From Streptomyces sp. Ag109_O5-1 (GTDB taxonomy: Bacteria; Actinomycetota; Actinomycetes; Streptomycetales; Streptomycetaceae), in NCBI RefSeq assembly GCF_003814875.1, contig NZ_RKQF01000001.1, forward strand, positions 7,812,001 to 7,876,000: 64,000 bases of DNA. Direction: 5' to 3'. Made by a program: the position numbers and the translations under genes. Positions within the stretch are counted from its first letter, which is position 1. Every line of letters begins with the position of its first letter. The notes under the pieces are model-generated. The model was not told where the DNA came from and ran no database searches. It worked only from the letters and a program-made list of their open reading frames with translations. This document shows positions 42,594 to 51,705 of the stretch, one piece after another.

Positions 42594-43595
42594 CTAGAGC
42601 TTGACGCGGACGTCGTTCCGCAGCTTGGCCGCGATCTCCGCGTTGTCGGCGACCAGGTTGCCGTCGCTCCCGGCCAGACTGGCGAAGCTGAACGCGGTGA
42701 CGACGGCGACGGTGCTGTGGTCGCCCCAGATGCACATGGGCGACTTGAGGGTCTTCGGCTCACCCGCGGAGGCAGCGGAACTGTTGTCGACCTGTATCAC
42801 CTGGCACTTCATGACGCCGTTGGCGAAGCCCGCCGGACTGACCGTCTCGGGGCTGCCGACCAGCTTGCTCTTCTCCGACGAACTGCTCTTCTCCGACTCG
42901 GACTTGACCTTGGCGAACATGGCGTCGACGACGGCCTCCGGGTCGTCGATCGTCCCGTACACCCCGGCGAACGAGAGGCTCTTCGCCGTCAGGCCCGAGC
43001 CGTTCCCGTATCCGGCGCTGACGGCCTTCGGGTTCTTCACGCCCATCTTCTCGAAGTCCGAGACGTCGGAGTCGGTCAGCCCGTCCGAGGAGCCGGAGCC
43101 GTCCGACTTCTTGTACGTCCCGTTGATGACCGTCGCCGGCGTCGTCAGCTTGTGTGCGCCGTCGTCCTTGATGCCGCCGGCGCTGTTGTTCCCGGCGAGC
43201 ACGAAGTACGCGCCCACCGCGACCGCGGCGACCACCGCCACCGCCCCGATGACCAGGCCCGTCTTCTTCTTCCCGCCGCCCGGCGCCGGCGGCTGCGGGA
43301 CGCCGTAGGGCTGCTGGCCGTACGGAGGCTGGCCGTAGGGCGGCTGCTGGCCGTAAGGGTTCTGCTGCGGCGCGCCCGGGGCGCCCTGCTGCGGATAGCC
43401 GTAGCCCGGCTGCGGGGGCTGCTGGCCGTACGGACCCGGCTGCGGCGGGGCCGCCGGCGGGGCCTGCTGGGGGTAGCCGTAGCCGGGCTGGGGCGCCTGC
43501 GGCGGCTGGCCGTACGGACCCGGCTGCTGTCCGTACGGTCCCGGCTGCTGCGGCGGCGGCGGCCCGCCGTACGGGCCCGGCTGGTTGTAGCTCAT
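42594..43595 (-). CDS. Pro/Gly/Gln-rich single-pass membrane protein
   Basis: 333 residues from ATG 43595, behind GAGGGGAA. The first 110 residues are low-complexity repeats of the GPYGQQPGPYGQPP type with interspersed GYGYPQQ. A basic stretch (GGGKKKTG) and one membrane helix (LVIGAVAVVAAVAVGAYFVLA) follow, then an extracellular domain of about 190 residues with two cysteines (MKCQVIQV, SPMCIWGDH). This cytoplasmic-PG-rich plus helix plus exterior-domain plan is common in actinobacteria; function unknown. It is convergent with clpX. Confidence 0.8.
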   Translation of the reverse strand: MSYNQPGPYGGPPPPQQPGPYGQQPGPYGQPPQAPQPGYGYPQQAPPAAPPQPGPYGQQPPQPGYGYPQQGAPGAPQQNPYGQQPPYGQPPYGQQPYGVPQPPAPGGGKKKTGLVIGAVAVVAAVAVGAYFVLAGNNSAGGIKDDGAHKLTTPATVINGTYKKSDGSGSSDGLTDSDVSDFEKMGVKNPKAVSAGYGNGSGLTAKSLSFAGVYGTIDDPEAVVDAMFAKVKSESEKSSSSEKSKLVGSPETVSPAGFANGVMKCQVIQVDNSSAASAGEPKTLKSPMCIWGDHSTVAVVTAFSFASLAGSDGNLVADNAEIAAKLRNDVRVKL

Positions 43596-43732
43596 CTCTG
43601 GGTTCCCCTCCAGATGCTTATGTGTTCCTGACATCCTGGCGCAGTCACAGGGGGCTCATGGCGTGGGGGTGCCCGCCGTTACAGAACAAACGCGTTTCGG
43701 GACACGCCCGGGACACCTCTAAACTGAGCCCC

Positions 43733-46363
43733 GTGACCGAGAATGCTCAGCAGCAGCCCACAGCGCCCAGCACCGAACTGCCGACCCAGTACGCGCCGGC
43801 CGACGTAGAGGGGACGCTGTACGAGCGCTGGGTAGAGCGCGGTTACTTCGCGGCCGACGCCAAGAGCGACAAGCCCGCGTACACCATCGTCATCCCCCCG
43901 CCGAACGTCACCGGCTCCCTGCACCTGGGCCACGCCTTCCAGCACACGCTCATGGACGCCCTCACGCGCCGCAAGCGCATGCAGGGCTTCGAGTCGCTGT
44001 GGCTGCCCGGCATGGACCACGCCGGTATCGCCACCCAGAACAAGGTCGAGCAGCAGCTCGCCGAGGAGGGCAAGTCCCGCCAGGACCTCGGCCGCGAGGA
44101 GTTCGTCGAGCGGGTCTGGCAGTGGAAGGAAGAGTACGGCGGCAAGATCCTCGGCCAGATGCGCCGCCTCGGCGACGGCGTCGACTGGGACCGTGAGCGC
44201 TTCACCATGGACGAGGGCCTGTCCAAGGCCGTCCAGACCATCTTCAAGAAGCTCTACGACGACGAGCTGATCTACCGCGCCGAGCGCATCATCAACTGGT
44301 GCCCGCGCTGTCTGACGGCCATCTCGGACATCGAGGTGGAGTACCAGGAGGACGACGGCGAGCTGGTCTCCATCAAGTACGGCGAGGGTGACGAGACGCT
44401 GGTCGTCGCCACCACGCGTGCCGAGACGATGCTCGGTGACACGGCCGTCGCCGTCCACCCCGACGACGAGCGCTACAAGCACCTGGTCGGCAAGCGCATC
44501 AAGCTCCCGCTGACCGACCGCACGATCCCCGTCGTCGCGGACACGCACGTCGACCCGGAGTTCGGCACGGGCGCCGTCAAGGTCACCCCGGCCCACGACC
44601 CGAACGACTTCGCGATCGGCCAGCGCCACGGCCTGGAGTCCATCACCGTGATGGACGAGCGGGCGGTCATCACCGTCCACGGCCCCTTCGAGGGCCTGGA
44701 CCGCTTCGAGGCGCGCTCCGCGATCGTCGCGGCGCTGCGCTCCCAGGGCCGGATCGTCGCCGAGAAGCGGCCCTACGTCCACAGCGTCGGCCACTGCTCG
44801 CGCTGCAAGACCACCATCGAGCCGCGCCTGTCCATGCAGTGGTGGGTCAAGGTCGGCCCGCTCGCCAAGGCCGCCGGTGACGCGGTCCGCGACGGCCGGG
44901 TGAAGATCCACCCCGAGGACATGTCGAAGCGGTACTTCGACTGGGTCGACAACATGCACGACTGGTGCATCTCGCGCCAGCTGTGGTGGGGCCACCGCAT
45001 CCCGGTCTGGTACGGCCCCGAGGGCCAGGTCGTCTGCGTCGGCCCCGACGAGCAGCCGCCCGGCACCGAGGCGGAGGGCTGGAAGCAGGACACCGACGTC
45101 CTGGACACCTGGTTCTCCTCCGGCCTGTGGCCGTTCTCCACCCTCGGCTGGCCCGAACAGACCGCGGACCTGCGGAAGTTCTACCCGACCGACGTCCTGC
45201 TCACCGGCCACGACATCATCTTCTTCTGGGTCGCCCGGATGATGATGTTCGGCCTCTACGCCATGGACGGCGAGGTCCCCTTCAAGACCATCGCGCTGAC
45301 CGGCCTGGTCCGTGACGAGCGCGGCAAGAAGATGTCGAAGTCCTTCGGCAACGTCGTCGACCCGCTGGACTGGATGGACAAGTACGGCTCCGACGCCGTC
45401 CGCTTCACCCTGGCCCGCGGCGCCAACCCCGGCACCGACGTGCCGATCGGCGAGGAGTGGGTCCAGGCGTCCCGCAACTTCGCCAACAAGGTCTGGAACG
45501 CCACCCGCTTCGCGCTGATGAACGGCGCGACGCTCGACGGCCCGCTCCCGGACCCGTCGGAGATGTCGGCGACGGACCGCTGGATCCTCTCCCGTCTCAA
45601 CAAGACGGTCGCCGAGGTCGACGCGTTCTACGACGACTTCCAGTTCGCGAAGCTCTCCGACTCGCTCTTCCACTACGCGTGGGACGAGGTCTTCGACTGG
45701 TACGTCGAGCTGTCCAAGTCCACCTTCCAGGCGGGCGGCCGGGGCGCCGAGGTCTCCCAGCGCGTCCTCGGCGAGGTCCTGGACGTCACCCTGAAGCTCC
45801 TCCACCCGGTGATCCCGTTCGTCACGGACACCCTGTGGACGACGCTGACCGGCGGCGAGTCGGTCGTCATCGCCGACTGGCCGTCCGACAGCGGCTTCCG
45901 TGACGAGGCGGCGGAGAAGGAGATCGAGGCCCTCCAGTCCGTCATCACCGAGGTCCGCCGCTTCCGCGCCGAGCAGGGCCTGCAGGACGGCCAGCGGGTC
46001 CCGGCCCGCCTCACGCTCGACGGCACGGCCCTCGCCCCGCACGAGGCGGCCATCCGGCAGCTGCTGCGCCTCCAGCCGGAGGGCGACGCCTTCGCGGCGA
46101 CGGCCACCCTCCCGATCGCCGGCGCCACGGTCGCCCTCGACCTCTCCGGCACGATCGACATCGCCGCCGAGCGCAAGCGCCTCGCCAAGGACCTGGCGGC
46201 GGCCGAGAAGGAGAAGGCCCAGGCGACGGCCAAGCTGGGCAACGAGGCGTTCCTGGCGAAGGCCCCGGACAACGTGGTGGACAAGATCCGCGGCCGCCTG
46301 GCCAAGGCGGACGAGGACATCGCCCGCATCCAGACCCAGTTGGACCGCCTCCCGCAGGCATAA
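43733..46363 (+). CDS. valS: Valyl-tRNA synthetase
   Basis: 876 residues from GTG 43733. Class I signatures are PPPNVTGSLHLGHAF (HIGH motif) and KKMSKSFGNV (KMSKS). Between them lies the editing domain (VVATTRAETMLGD and GTGAVKVTPAHDPNDF). The anticodon-binding domain and a C-terminal coiled-coil arm (ERKRLAKDLAAAEKEKAQA) follow. It charges tRNA-Val and hydrolyses mischarged Thr-tRNA. It is monocistronic with its own strong terminator. Confidence 0.98.
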   Translation: MTENAQQQPTAPSTELPTQYAPADVEGTLYERWVERGYFAADAKSDKPAYTIVIPPPNVTGSLHLGHAFQHTLMDALTRRKRMQGFESLWLPGMDHAGIATQNKVEQQLAEEGKSRQDLGREEFVERVWQWKEEYGGKILGQMRRLGDGVDWDRERFTMDEGLSKAVQTIFKKLYDDELIYRAERIINWCPRCLTAISDIEVEYQEDDGELVSIKYGEGDETLVVATTRAETMLGDTAVAVHPDDERYKHLVGKRIKLPLTDRTIPVVADTHVDPEFGTGAVKVTPAHDPNDFAIGQRHGLESITVMDERAVITVHGPFEGLDRFEARSAIVAALRSQGRIVAEKRPYVHSVGHCSRCKTTIEPRLSMQWWVKVGPLAKAAGDAVRDGRVKIHPEDMSKRYFDWVDNMHDWCISRQLWWGHRIPVWYGPEGQVVCVGPDEQPPGTEAEGWKQDTDVLDTWFSSGLWPFSTLGWPEQTADLRKFYPTDVLLTGHDIIFFWVARMMMFGLYAMDGEVPFKTIALTGLVRDERGKKMSKSFGNVVDPLDWMDKYGSDAVRFTLARGANPGTDVPIGEEWVQASRNFANKVWNATRFALMNGATLDGPLPDPSEMSATDRWILSRLNKTVAEVDAFYDDFQFAKLSDSLFHYAWDEVFDWYVELSKSTFQAGGRGAEVSQRVLGEVLDVTLKLLHPVIPFVTDTLWTTLTGGESVVIADWPSDSGFRDEAAEKEIEALQSVITEVRRFRAEQGLQDGQRVPARLTLDGTALAPHEAAIRQLLRLQPEGDAFAATATLPIAGATVALDLSGTIDIAAERKRLAKDLAAAEKEKAQATAKLGNEAFLAKAPDNVVDKIRGRLAKADEDIARIQTQLDRLPQA

Positions 46364-46379
46364 CAGTCCCGAGCGTCCC

Positions 46380-46425
46380 CGAAGGCGTCCGGCAGCCCGT
46401 TCCACAGGGCTGCCGGACGCCTTCG
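46380..46425 (+). terminator. Terminator of valS, 19-bp perfect stem
   Basis: CGAAGGCGTCCGGCAGCCC pairs perfectly with 46407-46425 across an 8-nt loop, 17 bp after the valS stop. Confidence 0.85.
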
Positions 46426-46543
46426 CGCTTCCCCCGGGTCACCAAGCGCGGACCCGTCAGCGCCCTACTGTCCAAAAGCAGGAACATGACCTTAATGTTC
46501 GTGATGTTCCATTTTGGCGCTTTGTGATGGAGGGGACGCCAGC

Positions 46544-49018
46544 ATGCTGCGCAGGGGCCGAGCGAAACCACCTCCGCAAGGGGGCCTGGTTCCGCTCACG
46601 GCTGTCGCGGGCGCCCTGCTCGCCGTGCTCATCGGCCTCGTCTTCCTGACGCTGCTGTGGGCGATCCAGGACGCGCACGGCTCCCTGCTGTCGGCCCGGA
46701 GCGGCAGACCGGCCCTGGACCAGGTCGGAGTGGTCGAGAAGACCGTCCTGGACCTGGAGGGCCGGCAGGAGAGCTACCTCTTCACCCGGCATGACCAGTT
46801 CCTCAGGTCGTGGCAGGCCGCACGGGCCGTGTTCCCCGTGCAGGCGCAACGCCTCGTGGAGGTCAGCACGTCCCCCGCCCAGCGGCAGCTCGCCCGGCAG
46901 ATCCGGCAGGCCGGGCAGTCCTTCATCGACGACTACTCGGCCCCGCTCGTCGACGCGGCCCGGCGCGACGCTCCCATGGCCAGCAGCGCGGCGCGGACGT
47001 TGGAGGGCGAGCGACGCGTCGACGCGCTGCGGAACCAGTTCTCCCGCTACCTCGCCGCCCAGCGCGCCGCCACCGACAGGCGTGAGCACGCCCTGGAGAG
47101 CCGGATGGACAGGCTGATGGTCGCGGCGTCCATCGGGGTGGCAGGGGCGGTCCTCCTGATCGCCGGCTACTGCGCCTATGTGACCCGGGTGATCGTCTGG
47201 CCGCTGCGCCGGATGGCCGGCTTCGCGACCCGGCTGGCCGCCGGGGACCTGAGCGCACGGGTGCCGCCCTTCGGCCGCCGGGAGATCGGGCAGCTGGAGA
47301 CGGCGTTCAACACGATGGCCGACTCGCTGGAGAGGAGTCACCGGCGGCTCAGACTGCTGTACGACGCCGGTACGGCCGTCGGCAACACCCTCGATGTGGG
47401 CCGGACCGCCGAAGAGCTGGTGCGCGTGGCCGTACCGCGCTTCGCCGACTTCGTCACCGTCGACCTGGAGGACGCCGTGCTGCAGGGCGCGGAGCCGACG
47501 GCCGCGGAGAGCGCCCTGCGGCGCGTCGCCAGGGGCGGTATCCGGGAGGATTCCCCGCTGGCACCGACAGGTGCGCTCATCGGAGTGACCGCGCCGCCCG
47601 GGTCCGCCCCCGGCGCCGTCCCGGACGCAGCCCTCGTACTCGACCTGTGTGCCGTCCGGCCGGGGGTCATTCCCGACACCCAGCAGACGGACCGGCTCCT
47701 CGCGTACGGCATGGGCTCGCTGATCACCGCACCGCTGTCGGCACAGGGCGTCCTCATGGGGGTGATCGTCTTCTGGCGGACCCGGGACTCCCCGCCGTTC
47801 GAGGAGGACGACCTGTCCGACGCCGAGGAACTGGCCGCGAAGTCCGCACGCGCCATCGACAACGCCCGCCGCTACACCCGGGAACGCGAGACCGCACTGG
47901 CACTCCAGCGCAGCCTGCTGCCGCACGGCCTGCCCGAGCGGCCCACCGTCGACTTCGCCTACCGCTACCTCCCGACCGGCACCAGCGCCGGGGTCGGCGG
48001 CGACTGGCTCGACGTGATCCCCCTGTCGGGCACCCGAGTCGCCCTGGTCGTCGGCGACGTCGTCGGCCACGGCATCCACGCCTCCGCCGCCATGGGCCGG
48101 CTGCGCACGGCGGTCCGGACCCTCGCTGACGTCGACCTGCCGCCCGACGAACTCCTCACCCACCTCGACGACCTGGTCATCCACCTCGACGACGGCGGCG
48201 GGGAGCCGACCGGCGAAGTGGGTTCGACCTGTCTGTACGCCGTCTACGACCCGGTCTCCCGGCGCTGCGCCCTCGCCAGCGCAGGCCATCCGCTGCCCTT
48301 CGTGATCACCCCCGAGGGCGCGGTGGAGCAGGCCCCCGGCCAGGCCGGACCCCCGCTCGGGCTCGGCGGGCTGCCGTTCGAGACGACCGAACTGGCTCTC
48401 GCCCAGGGCACCACCCTCGCACTGTTCAGCAACGGCCTGGTGCACTCCCGCAACCTCGACATGAACCAGGGCCTGGAGCGGCTGCGCCGCGCGCTGGCGA
48501 CGCCGGGGGAGCCGCTGGAGGCGGTCTGCGACCAGGTGGTGGCCACGCTGCGCACCGGCGAACCCACCGACGACGTCACCCTGCTGCTGGCCCGGACCCA
48601 CGCCCTGCCTGCCGACCAGGTGGCCACCTGGGAGGTCCCCGCGGACCCCGAACACGTCGCCCGGGCCCGGACCCTGGCCACCGGCCGGCTCGACGCCTGG
48701 CACCTGGAGGAGCTGTCGTTCACCACCGAACTGGTGGTCAGCGAGCTCGTCACCAACGCCATCCGCTACGGCGGCACCCCGATCCGGCTGCGGCTCATCC
48801 GCGACACCACCATGCTGATCTGCGAGGTCTCCGACGGCAGCAGCACCGCCCCCCACCTGCGGCGGGCCCGCGTCTTCGACGAGGGCGGCCGGGGCCTGCT
48901 GCTGGTGGCCCAGCTCACCCAGCGGTGGGGCACCCGGCAGACCTCCGCCGGCAAGACGATCTGGTGCGAACAGGCGCTTCCGACGGCCGACGCGTCCGGG
49001 CCCCCGGGAGGCTCCTAG
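46544..49018 (+). CDS. Multidomain SpoIIE-type phosphatase with CHASE3/HAMP/GAF and anti-sigma kinase domains
   Basis: 824 residues from ATG 46544, behind GGAGGGG. Order: membrane helix near residue 20-40, extracytoplasmic CHASE3-like helical domain (VEKTVLDLEGRQESYLF), second helix near 190-215, HAMP (RMAGFATRLAAGDLSARV), GAF, PP2C/SpoIIE domain (GVGGDWLDVIPLSG, VVGDVVGHGIHASAAMGRL) and a C-terminal HATPase of the RsbW type (ELVVSELVTNAIRYGG, DEGGRGLLLVAQL). One protein therefore holds both the phosphatase and the kinase of a partner-switch. It likely tunes a sigma factor through an unlinked STAS protein. Confidence 0.92.
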   Translation: MLRRGRAKPPPQGGLVPLTAVAGALLAVLIGLVFLTLLWAIQDAHGSLLSARSGRPALDQVGVVEKTVLDLEGRQESYLFTRHDQFLRSWQAARAVFPVQAQRLVEVSTSPAQRQLARQIRQAGQSFIDDYSAPLVDAARRDAPMASSAARTLEGERRVDALRNQFSRYLAAQRAATDRREHALESRMDRLMVAASIGVAGAVLLIAGYCAYVTRVIVWPLRRMAGFATRLAAGDLSARVPPFGRREIGQLETAFNTMADSLERSHRRLRLLYDAGTAVGNTLDVGRTAEELVRVAVPRFADFVTVDLEDAVLQGAEPTAAESALRRVARGGIREDSPLAPTGALIGVTAPPGSAPGAVPDAALVLDLCAVRPGVIPDTQQTDRLLAYGMGSLITAPLSAQGVLMGVIVFWRTRDSPPFEEDDLSDAEELAAKSARAIDNARRYTRERETALALQRSLLPHGLPERPTVDFAYRYLPTGTSAGVGGDWLDVIPLSGTRVALVVGDVVGHGIHASAAMGRLRTAVRTLADVDLPPDELLTHLDDLVIHLDDGGGEPTGEVGSTCLYAVYDPVSRRCALASAGHPLPFVITPEGAVEQAPGQAGPPLGLGGLPFETTELALAQGTTLALFSNGLVHSRNLDMNQGLERLRRALATPGEPLEAVCDQVVATLRTGEPTDDVTLLLARTHALPADQVATWEVPADPEHVARARTLATGRLDAWHLEELSFTTELVVSELVTNAIRYGGTPIRLRLIRDTTMLICEVSDGSSTAPHLRRARVFDEGGRGLLLVAQLTQRWGTRQTSAGKTIWCEQALPTADASGPPGGS

Positions 49019-49027
49019 ACTGGTCCC

Positions 49028-50539
49028 GTGAGTGATCTGCCCCCGCGCGACCCCAATGAGAGCTTCGACGACTTCGACGAGATCATCGAGGCCGAGACGG
49101 ACCGCGACCCCGATCTCGCGCTGATCGAGGCCGGCAGCCGGACCCTGCGCACCCAGGGCGGCCCGCAGCAGGCCGACGTACCCGCCCGCCCCGAGGACCC
49201 CGAGGTCGACAAGGCCCTGCGCGAGGTCGAGGCGGAGCTCGCCACCCGCTGGGGCGAGACCAAGCTGGAGCCCTCGGTCACCAGGATCGCCGCACTCATG
49301 GACGTCCTGGGCGAGCCGCAGCGGTCGTACCCCTCGATCCACATCACGGGCACCAACGGCAAGACCTCCACCGCCCGCATGATCGAGTCCCTGCTCGGCG
49401 CCTTCGACCTGCGCACCGGCCGCTACACCAGCCCCCATGTGCAGTCGGTCACCGAGCGCATCAGCCTCGACGGCGCCCCCGTCTCCGCCGAGCGGTTCAT
49501 CGAGACGTACCAGGACATCAAGCCGTACGTCGAGATGACCGACTCCCAGCAGGAGTACCGGCTCTCCTTCTTCGAGGTGCTCACCGCGATGGCGTACGCG
49601 GCCTTCGCGGACGCCCCCGTGGACGTCGCGGTCGTCGAGGTCGGCATGGGCGGCTCCTGGGACGCCACCAACGTCATCGACGGTGACGTCGCCGTGGTCA
49701 CCCCCATCGACCTCGACCACACCGACCGGCTCGGCGAGACCACCGCGGCGATCGCCGCCGAGAAGGCCGGGATCATCAAGCAGGACGCGACCGTCATCCT
49801 GGCCCAGCAGCCGGTGGACGCGGCCCAGGTGCTGCTGAAGAAGGCCGTGGAGGTCGACGCGACCGTGGCCCGCGAGGGCCTGGAGTTCGGCGTCGTCGCC
49901 CGCCAGGTCGCCGTCGGCGGCCAGCTGCTCACCCTGCGCGGCCTGGGCGGCGAGTACGACCAGGTCTACCTCCCCCTGCACGGCCCCTACCAGGCGCACA
50001 ACGCGGCCGTCGCGCTCGCCGCCGTCGAGGCGTTCTTCGGCGTCGGCTCCCAGCGCCCCGAACCCCTCGACATCGACACGGTCCGCAAAGCCTTCGCGGC
50101 CGTCTCCTCGCCGGGCCGCCTCGAAGTCGTACGACGCTCCCCGACCGTCGTCCTCGACGCCGCCCACAACCCGGCCGGCGCCCGCGCCACCGCCGAGGCG
50201 GTCGGCGAGGCCTTCGACTTCAGCCGGCTGATCGGCGTGGTCGGGGCCAGTGCCGACAAAAACGTACGAGGGCTCCTGGAGGCCTTCGAGCCGATCTTCG
50301 CCGAGGTCGTCGTCACCCAGAACTCCAGCCACCGCGCCATGGACGCGGACGAGCTGGCCGCGATCGCCGTCGAGGTGTTCGGCGACGACCGCGTCCAGGT
50401 CGAACCGCGGCTGCCCGACGCCCTGGAGGCCGCGATCACGCTGGCCGAGGAGGAGGGCGAGTTCGCCGGCGGCGGGGTGCTGGTCACCGGCTCCGTCATC
50501 ACCGTGGGCGAGGCCCGGCTGCTCCTGGGGAGGCGCTGA
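49028..50539 (+). CDS. folC: Dihydrofolate synthase / folylpolyglutamate synthase
   Basis: 503 residues from GTG 49028, 9 bp after the preceding stop. A charged extension of about 70 residues precedes the Mur-ligase-like core, as in other actinobacteria. The ATP loop is IHITGTNGKTSTARMIES; other hallmarks are TGRYTSPHVQSVTERI, VEVGMGGSWDATNVID and the C-terminal VLDAAHNPAGA. It joins glutamate to dihydropteroate and extends folates with polyglutamate. It is followed by a DUF4233 gene and ndk, the conserved order. Confidence 0.96.
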   Translation: MSDLPPRDPNESFDDFDEIIEAETDRDPDLALIEAGSRTLRTQGGPQQADVPARPEDPEVDKALREVEAELATRWGETKLEPSVTRIAALMDVLGEPQRSYPSIHITGTNGKTSTARMIESLLGAFDLRTGRYTSPHVQSVTERISLDGAPVSAERFIETYQDIKPYVEMTDSQQEYRLSFFEVLTAMAYAAFADAPVDVAVVEVGMGGSWDATNVIDGDVAVVTPIDLDHTDRLGETTAAIAAEKAGIIKQDATVILAQQPVDAAQVLLKKAVEVDATVAREGLEFGVVARQVAVGGQLLTLRGLGGEYDQVYLPLHGPYQAHNAAVALAAVEAFFGVGSQRPEPLDIDTVRKAFAAVSSPGRLEVVRRSPTVVLDAAHNPAGARATAEAVGEAFDFSRLIGVVGASADKNVRGLLEAFEPIFAEVVVTQNSSHRAMDADELAAIAVEVFGDDRVQVEPRLPDALEAAITLAEEEGEFAGGGVLVTGSVITVGEARLLLGRR

Positions 50540-50541
50540 CC

Positions 50542-50907
50542 ATGCGGACGCTCTGCTCCTCCACCCTGATCGGCGAGTTCTTCGTCATCGGCTTCGCCGC
50601 GCTGGTCGCCATGAAGGACCCCGGCCTGGCCGCCTCGACGGTGTGGCTGGTCAGCGGCATCGCGATGTTCCTGTGCGTGGCCCTGTGCGGGGTCATCACC
50701 CGGCCGGGAGGCACCGCCCTCGGCTGGGCCCTGCAGATCGCGCTGATCGCCTCCGGGATCTACGTCCCGACCATGTACTTCATGGGCGCGATCTTCGCGG
50801 GCCTGTGGTGGGCCTCGGTGCACTACGGCCGGAAGATCGACGAGGCCAAGGCCCGCTTCGCGGCGCAGGCGGCGCAGTCCGCGACCCCGGGGGCTGACGC
50901 TGCGTGA
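50542..50907 (+). CDS. DUF4233 small membrane protein
   Basis: 121 residues, starting 3 bp after the folC stop, so certainly co-transcribed. Four membrane segments are predicted: LIGEFFVIGFAALVAM, VWLVSGIAMFLCVALC, TALGWALQIALIASGI and TMYFMGAIFAGLWWAS, followed by a short charged tail. The family (DUF4233) is fixed between folC and ndk throughout actinobacteria, but its function is not established; a link to folate or nucleotide metabolism is only positional. Confidence 0.88.
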   Translation: MRTLCSSTLIGEFFVIGFAALVAMKDPGLAASTVWLVSGIAMFLCVALCGVITRPGGTALGWALQIALIASGIYVPTMYFMGAIFAGLWWASVHYGRKIDEAKARFAAQAAQSATPGADAA

Positions 50908-50974
50908 CGGGTGCCCGGACACGCCCTGTAGCCTCTCCTCACCGCACCTGCCAGTACCGCGAAGGAGCCCCCTA

Positions 50975-51388
50975 GTGAGCCAGCGCACCCTCGTCCTGCT
51001 CAAGCCCGACGCCGTCCGTCGTGGCCTGACCGGCGAGATCATCAGCCGAATCGAGCGCAAGGCCGGCTGGCAGATCACCGCGCTGGAACTGCGCACCCTG
51101 GAGCGGGCGACGCTGGAGCAGCACTACGGCGAGCACGTCGGCAAGCCGTTCTACGAGCCGCTCGTCGAGTTCATGGCCTCCGGCCCGGTCGTCGCCCTGA
51201 TCGTCGAGGGCGAGCGGGTCATCGAGGGCGTCCGCGCGCTCGCCGGCCCGACCGACCCGATCGCCGCCGCGCCCGGCTCCATCCGCGGCGACTTCGGCGT
51301 GATCGTCCGCGAGAACCTGATCCACGCGTCCGACTCCGAGGAGTCCGCCGAGCGCGAGGTCAAGATCTTCTTCCCGGGCCGCGCATAA
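50975..51388 (+). CDS. ndk: Nucleoside diphosphate kinase
   Basis: 137 residues from GTG 50975, behind GAAGGAG. The nucleotide-binding start is RTLVLLKPDAVRRGLTGEII. The phosphohistidine lies in IRGDFGVIVRENLIHASDS (His of NLIHASDS). It equilibrates nucleoside di- and triphosphates by a ping-pong mechanism. Full length for the family. Confidence 0.97.
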   Translation: MSQRTLVLLKPDAVRRGLTGEIISRIERKAGWQITALELRTLERATLEQHYGEHVGKPFYEPLVEFMASGPVVALIVEGERVIEGVRALAGPTDPIAAAPGSIRGDFGVIVRENLIHASDSEESAEREVKIFFPGRA

Positions 51389-51705
51389 CCCCGCCGGGGG
51401 CGAACGCGCCCCGGTACGGAGTTTTCGTGGAAGTTTTTGACGAGGCGTCAGCCCGTTGATCTGCACACCCTGGGACGGCCGAACGATTTCGGCCGTCCCT
51501 CGGCATATGCGTGCCGATCGGGGGAACGAGTGGCCCCGTCGGACCGTCTCCAGAAGCGAGGCGGCCCCGTACGTGCTGACAATGGCGAAGACCCTCGCGC
51601 AGTGTTCGTGCAGGCGCGTCTACGATGTAAGCCTTCACGTCACAGCACCCGCTTCGCCGACCTGAAATGCCCTCAAAAGCTCCCGGGAAGGCCAGACGAA
51701 TCCTG
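51389..51705. other. ndk-mreB intergenic region
   Basis: 317 bp upstream of the cell-shape operon. It includes a GCCG/CGGC-containing GGCCGAACGATTTCGGCC dyad (51477-51494; GGCCGAA-CGAT-TTCGGCC, 7-bp stem). Expected to hold the mreB promoter; no -10/-35 was assigned with confidence. Confidence 0.5.

Noticed and set aside
43679..46405. A 908-codon open frame opposite valS
   Set aside because: Antisense shadow of a complete valyl-tRNA synthetase.
46457..50332. A 1291-codon open frame on the minus strand opposite the phosphatase and folC
   Set aside because: It is a mirror of strongly coding plus-strand DNA in very GC-rich sequence. Its translation is Gly/Val/Asp-rich without any family motif, and the opposite strand carries complete known genes.
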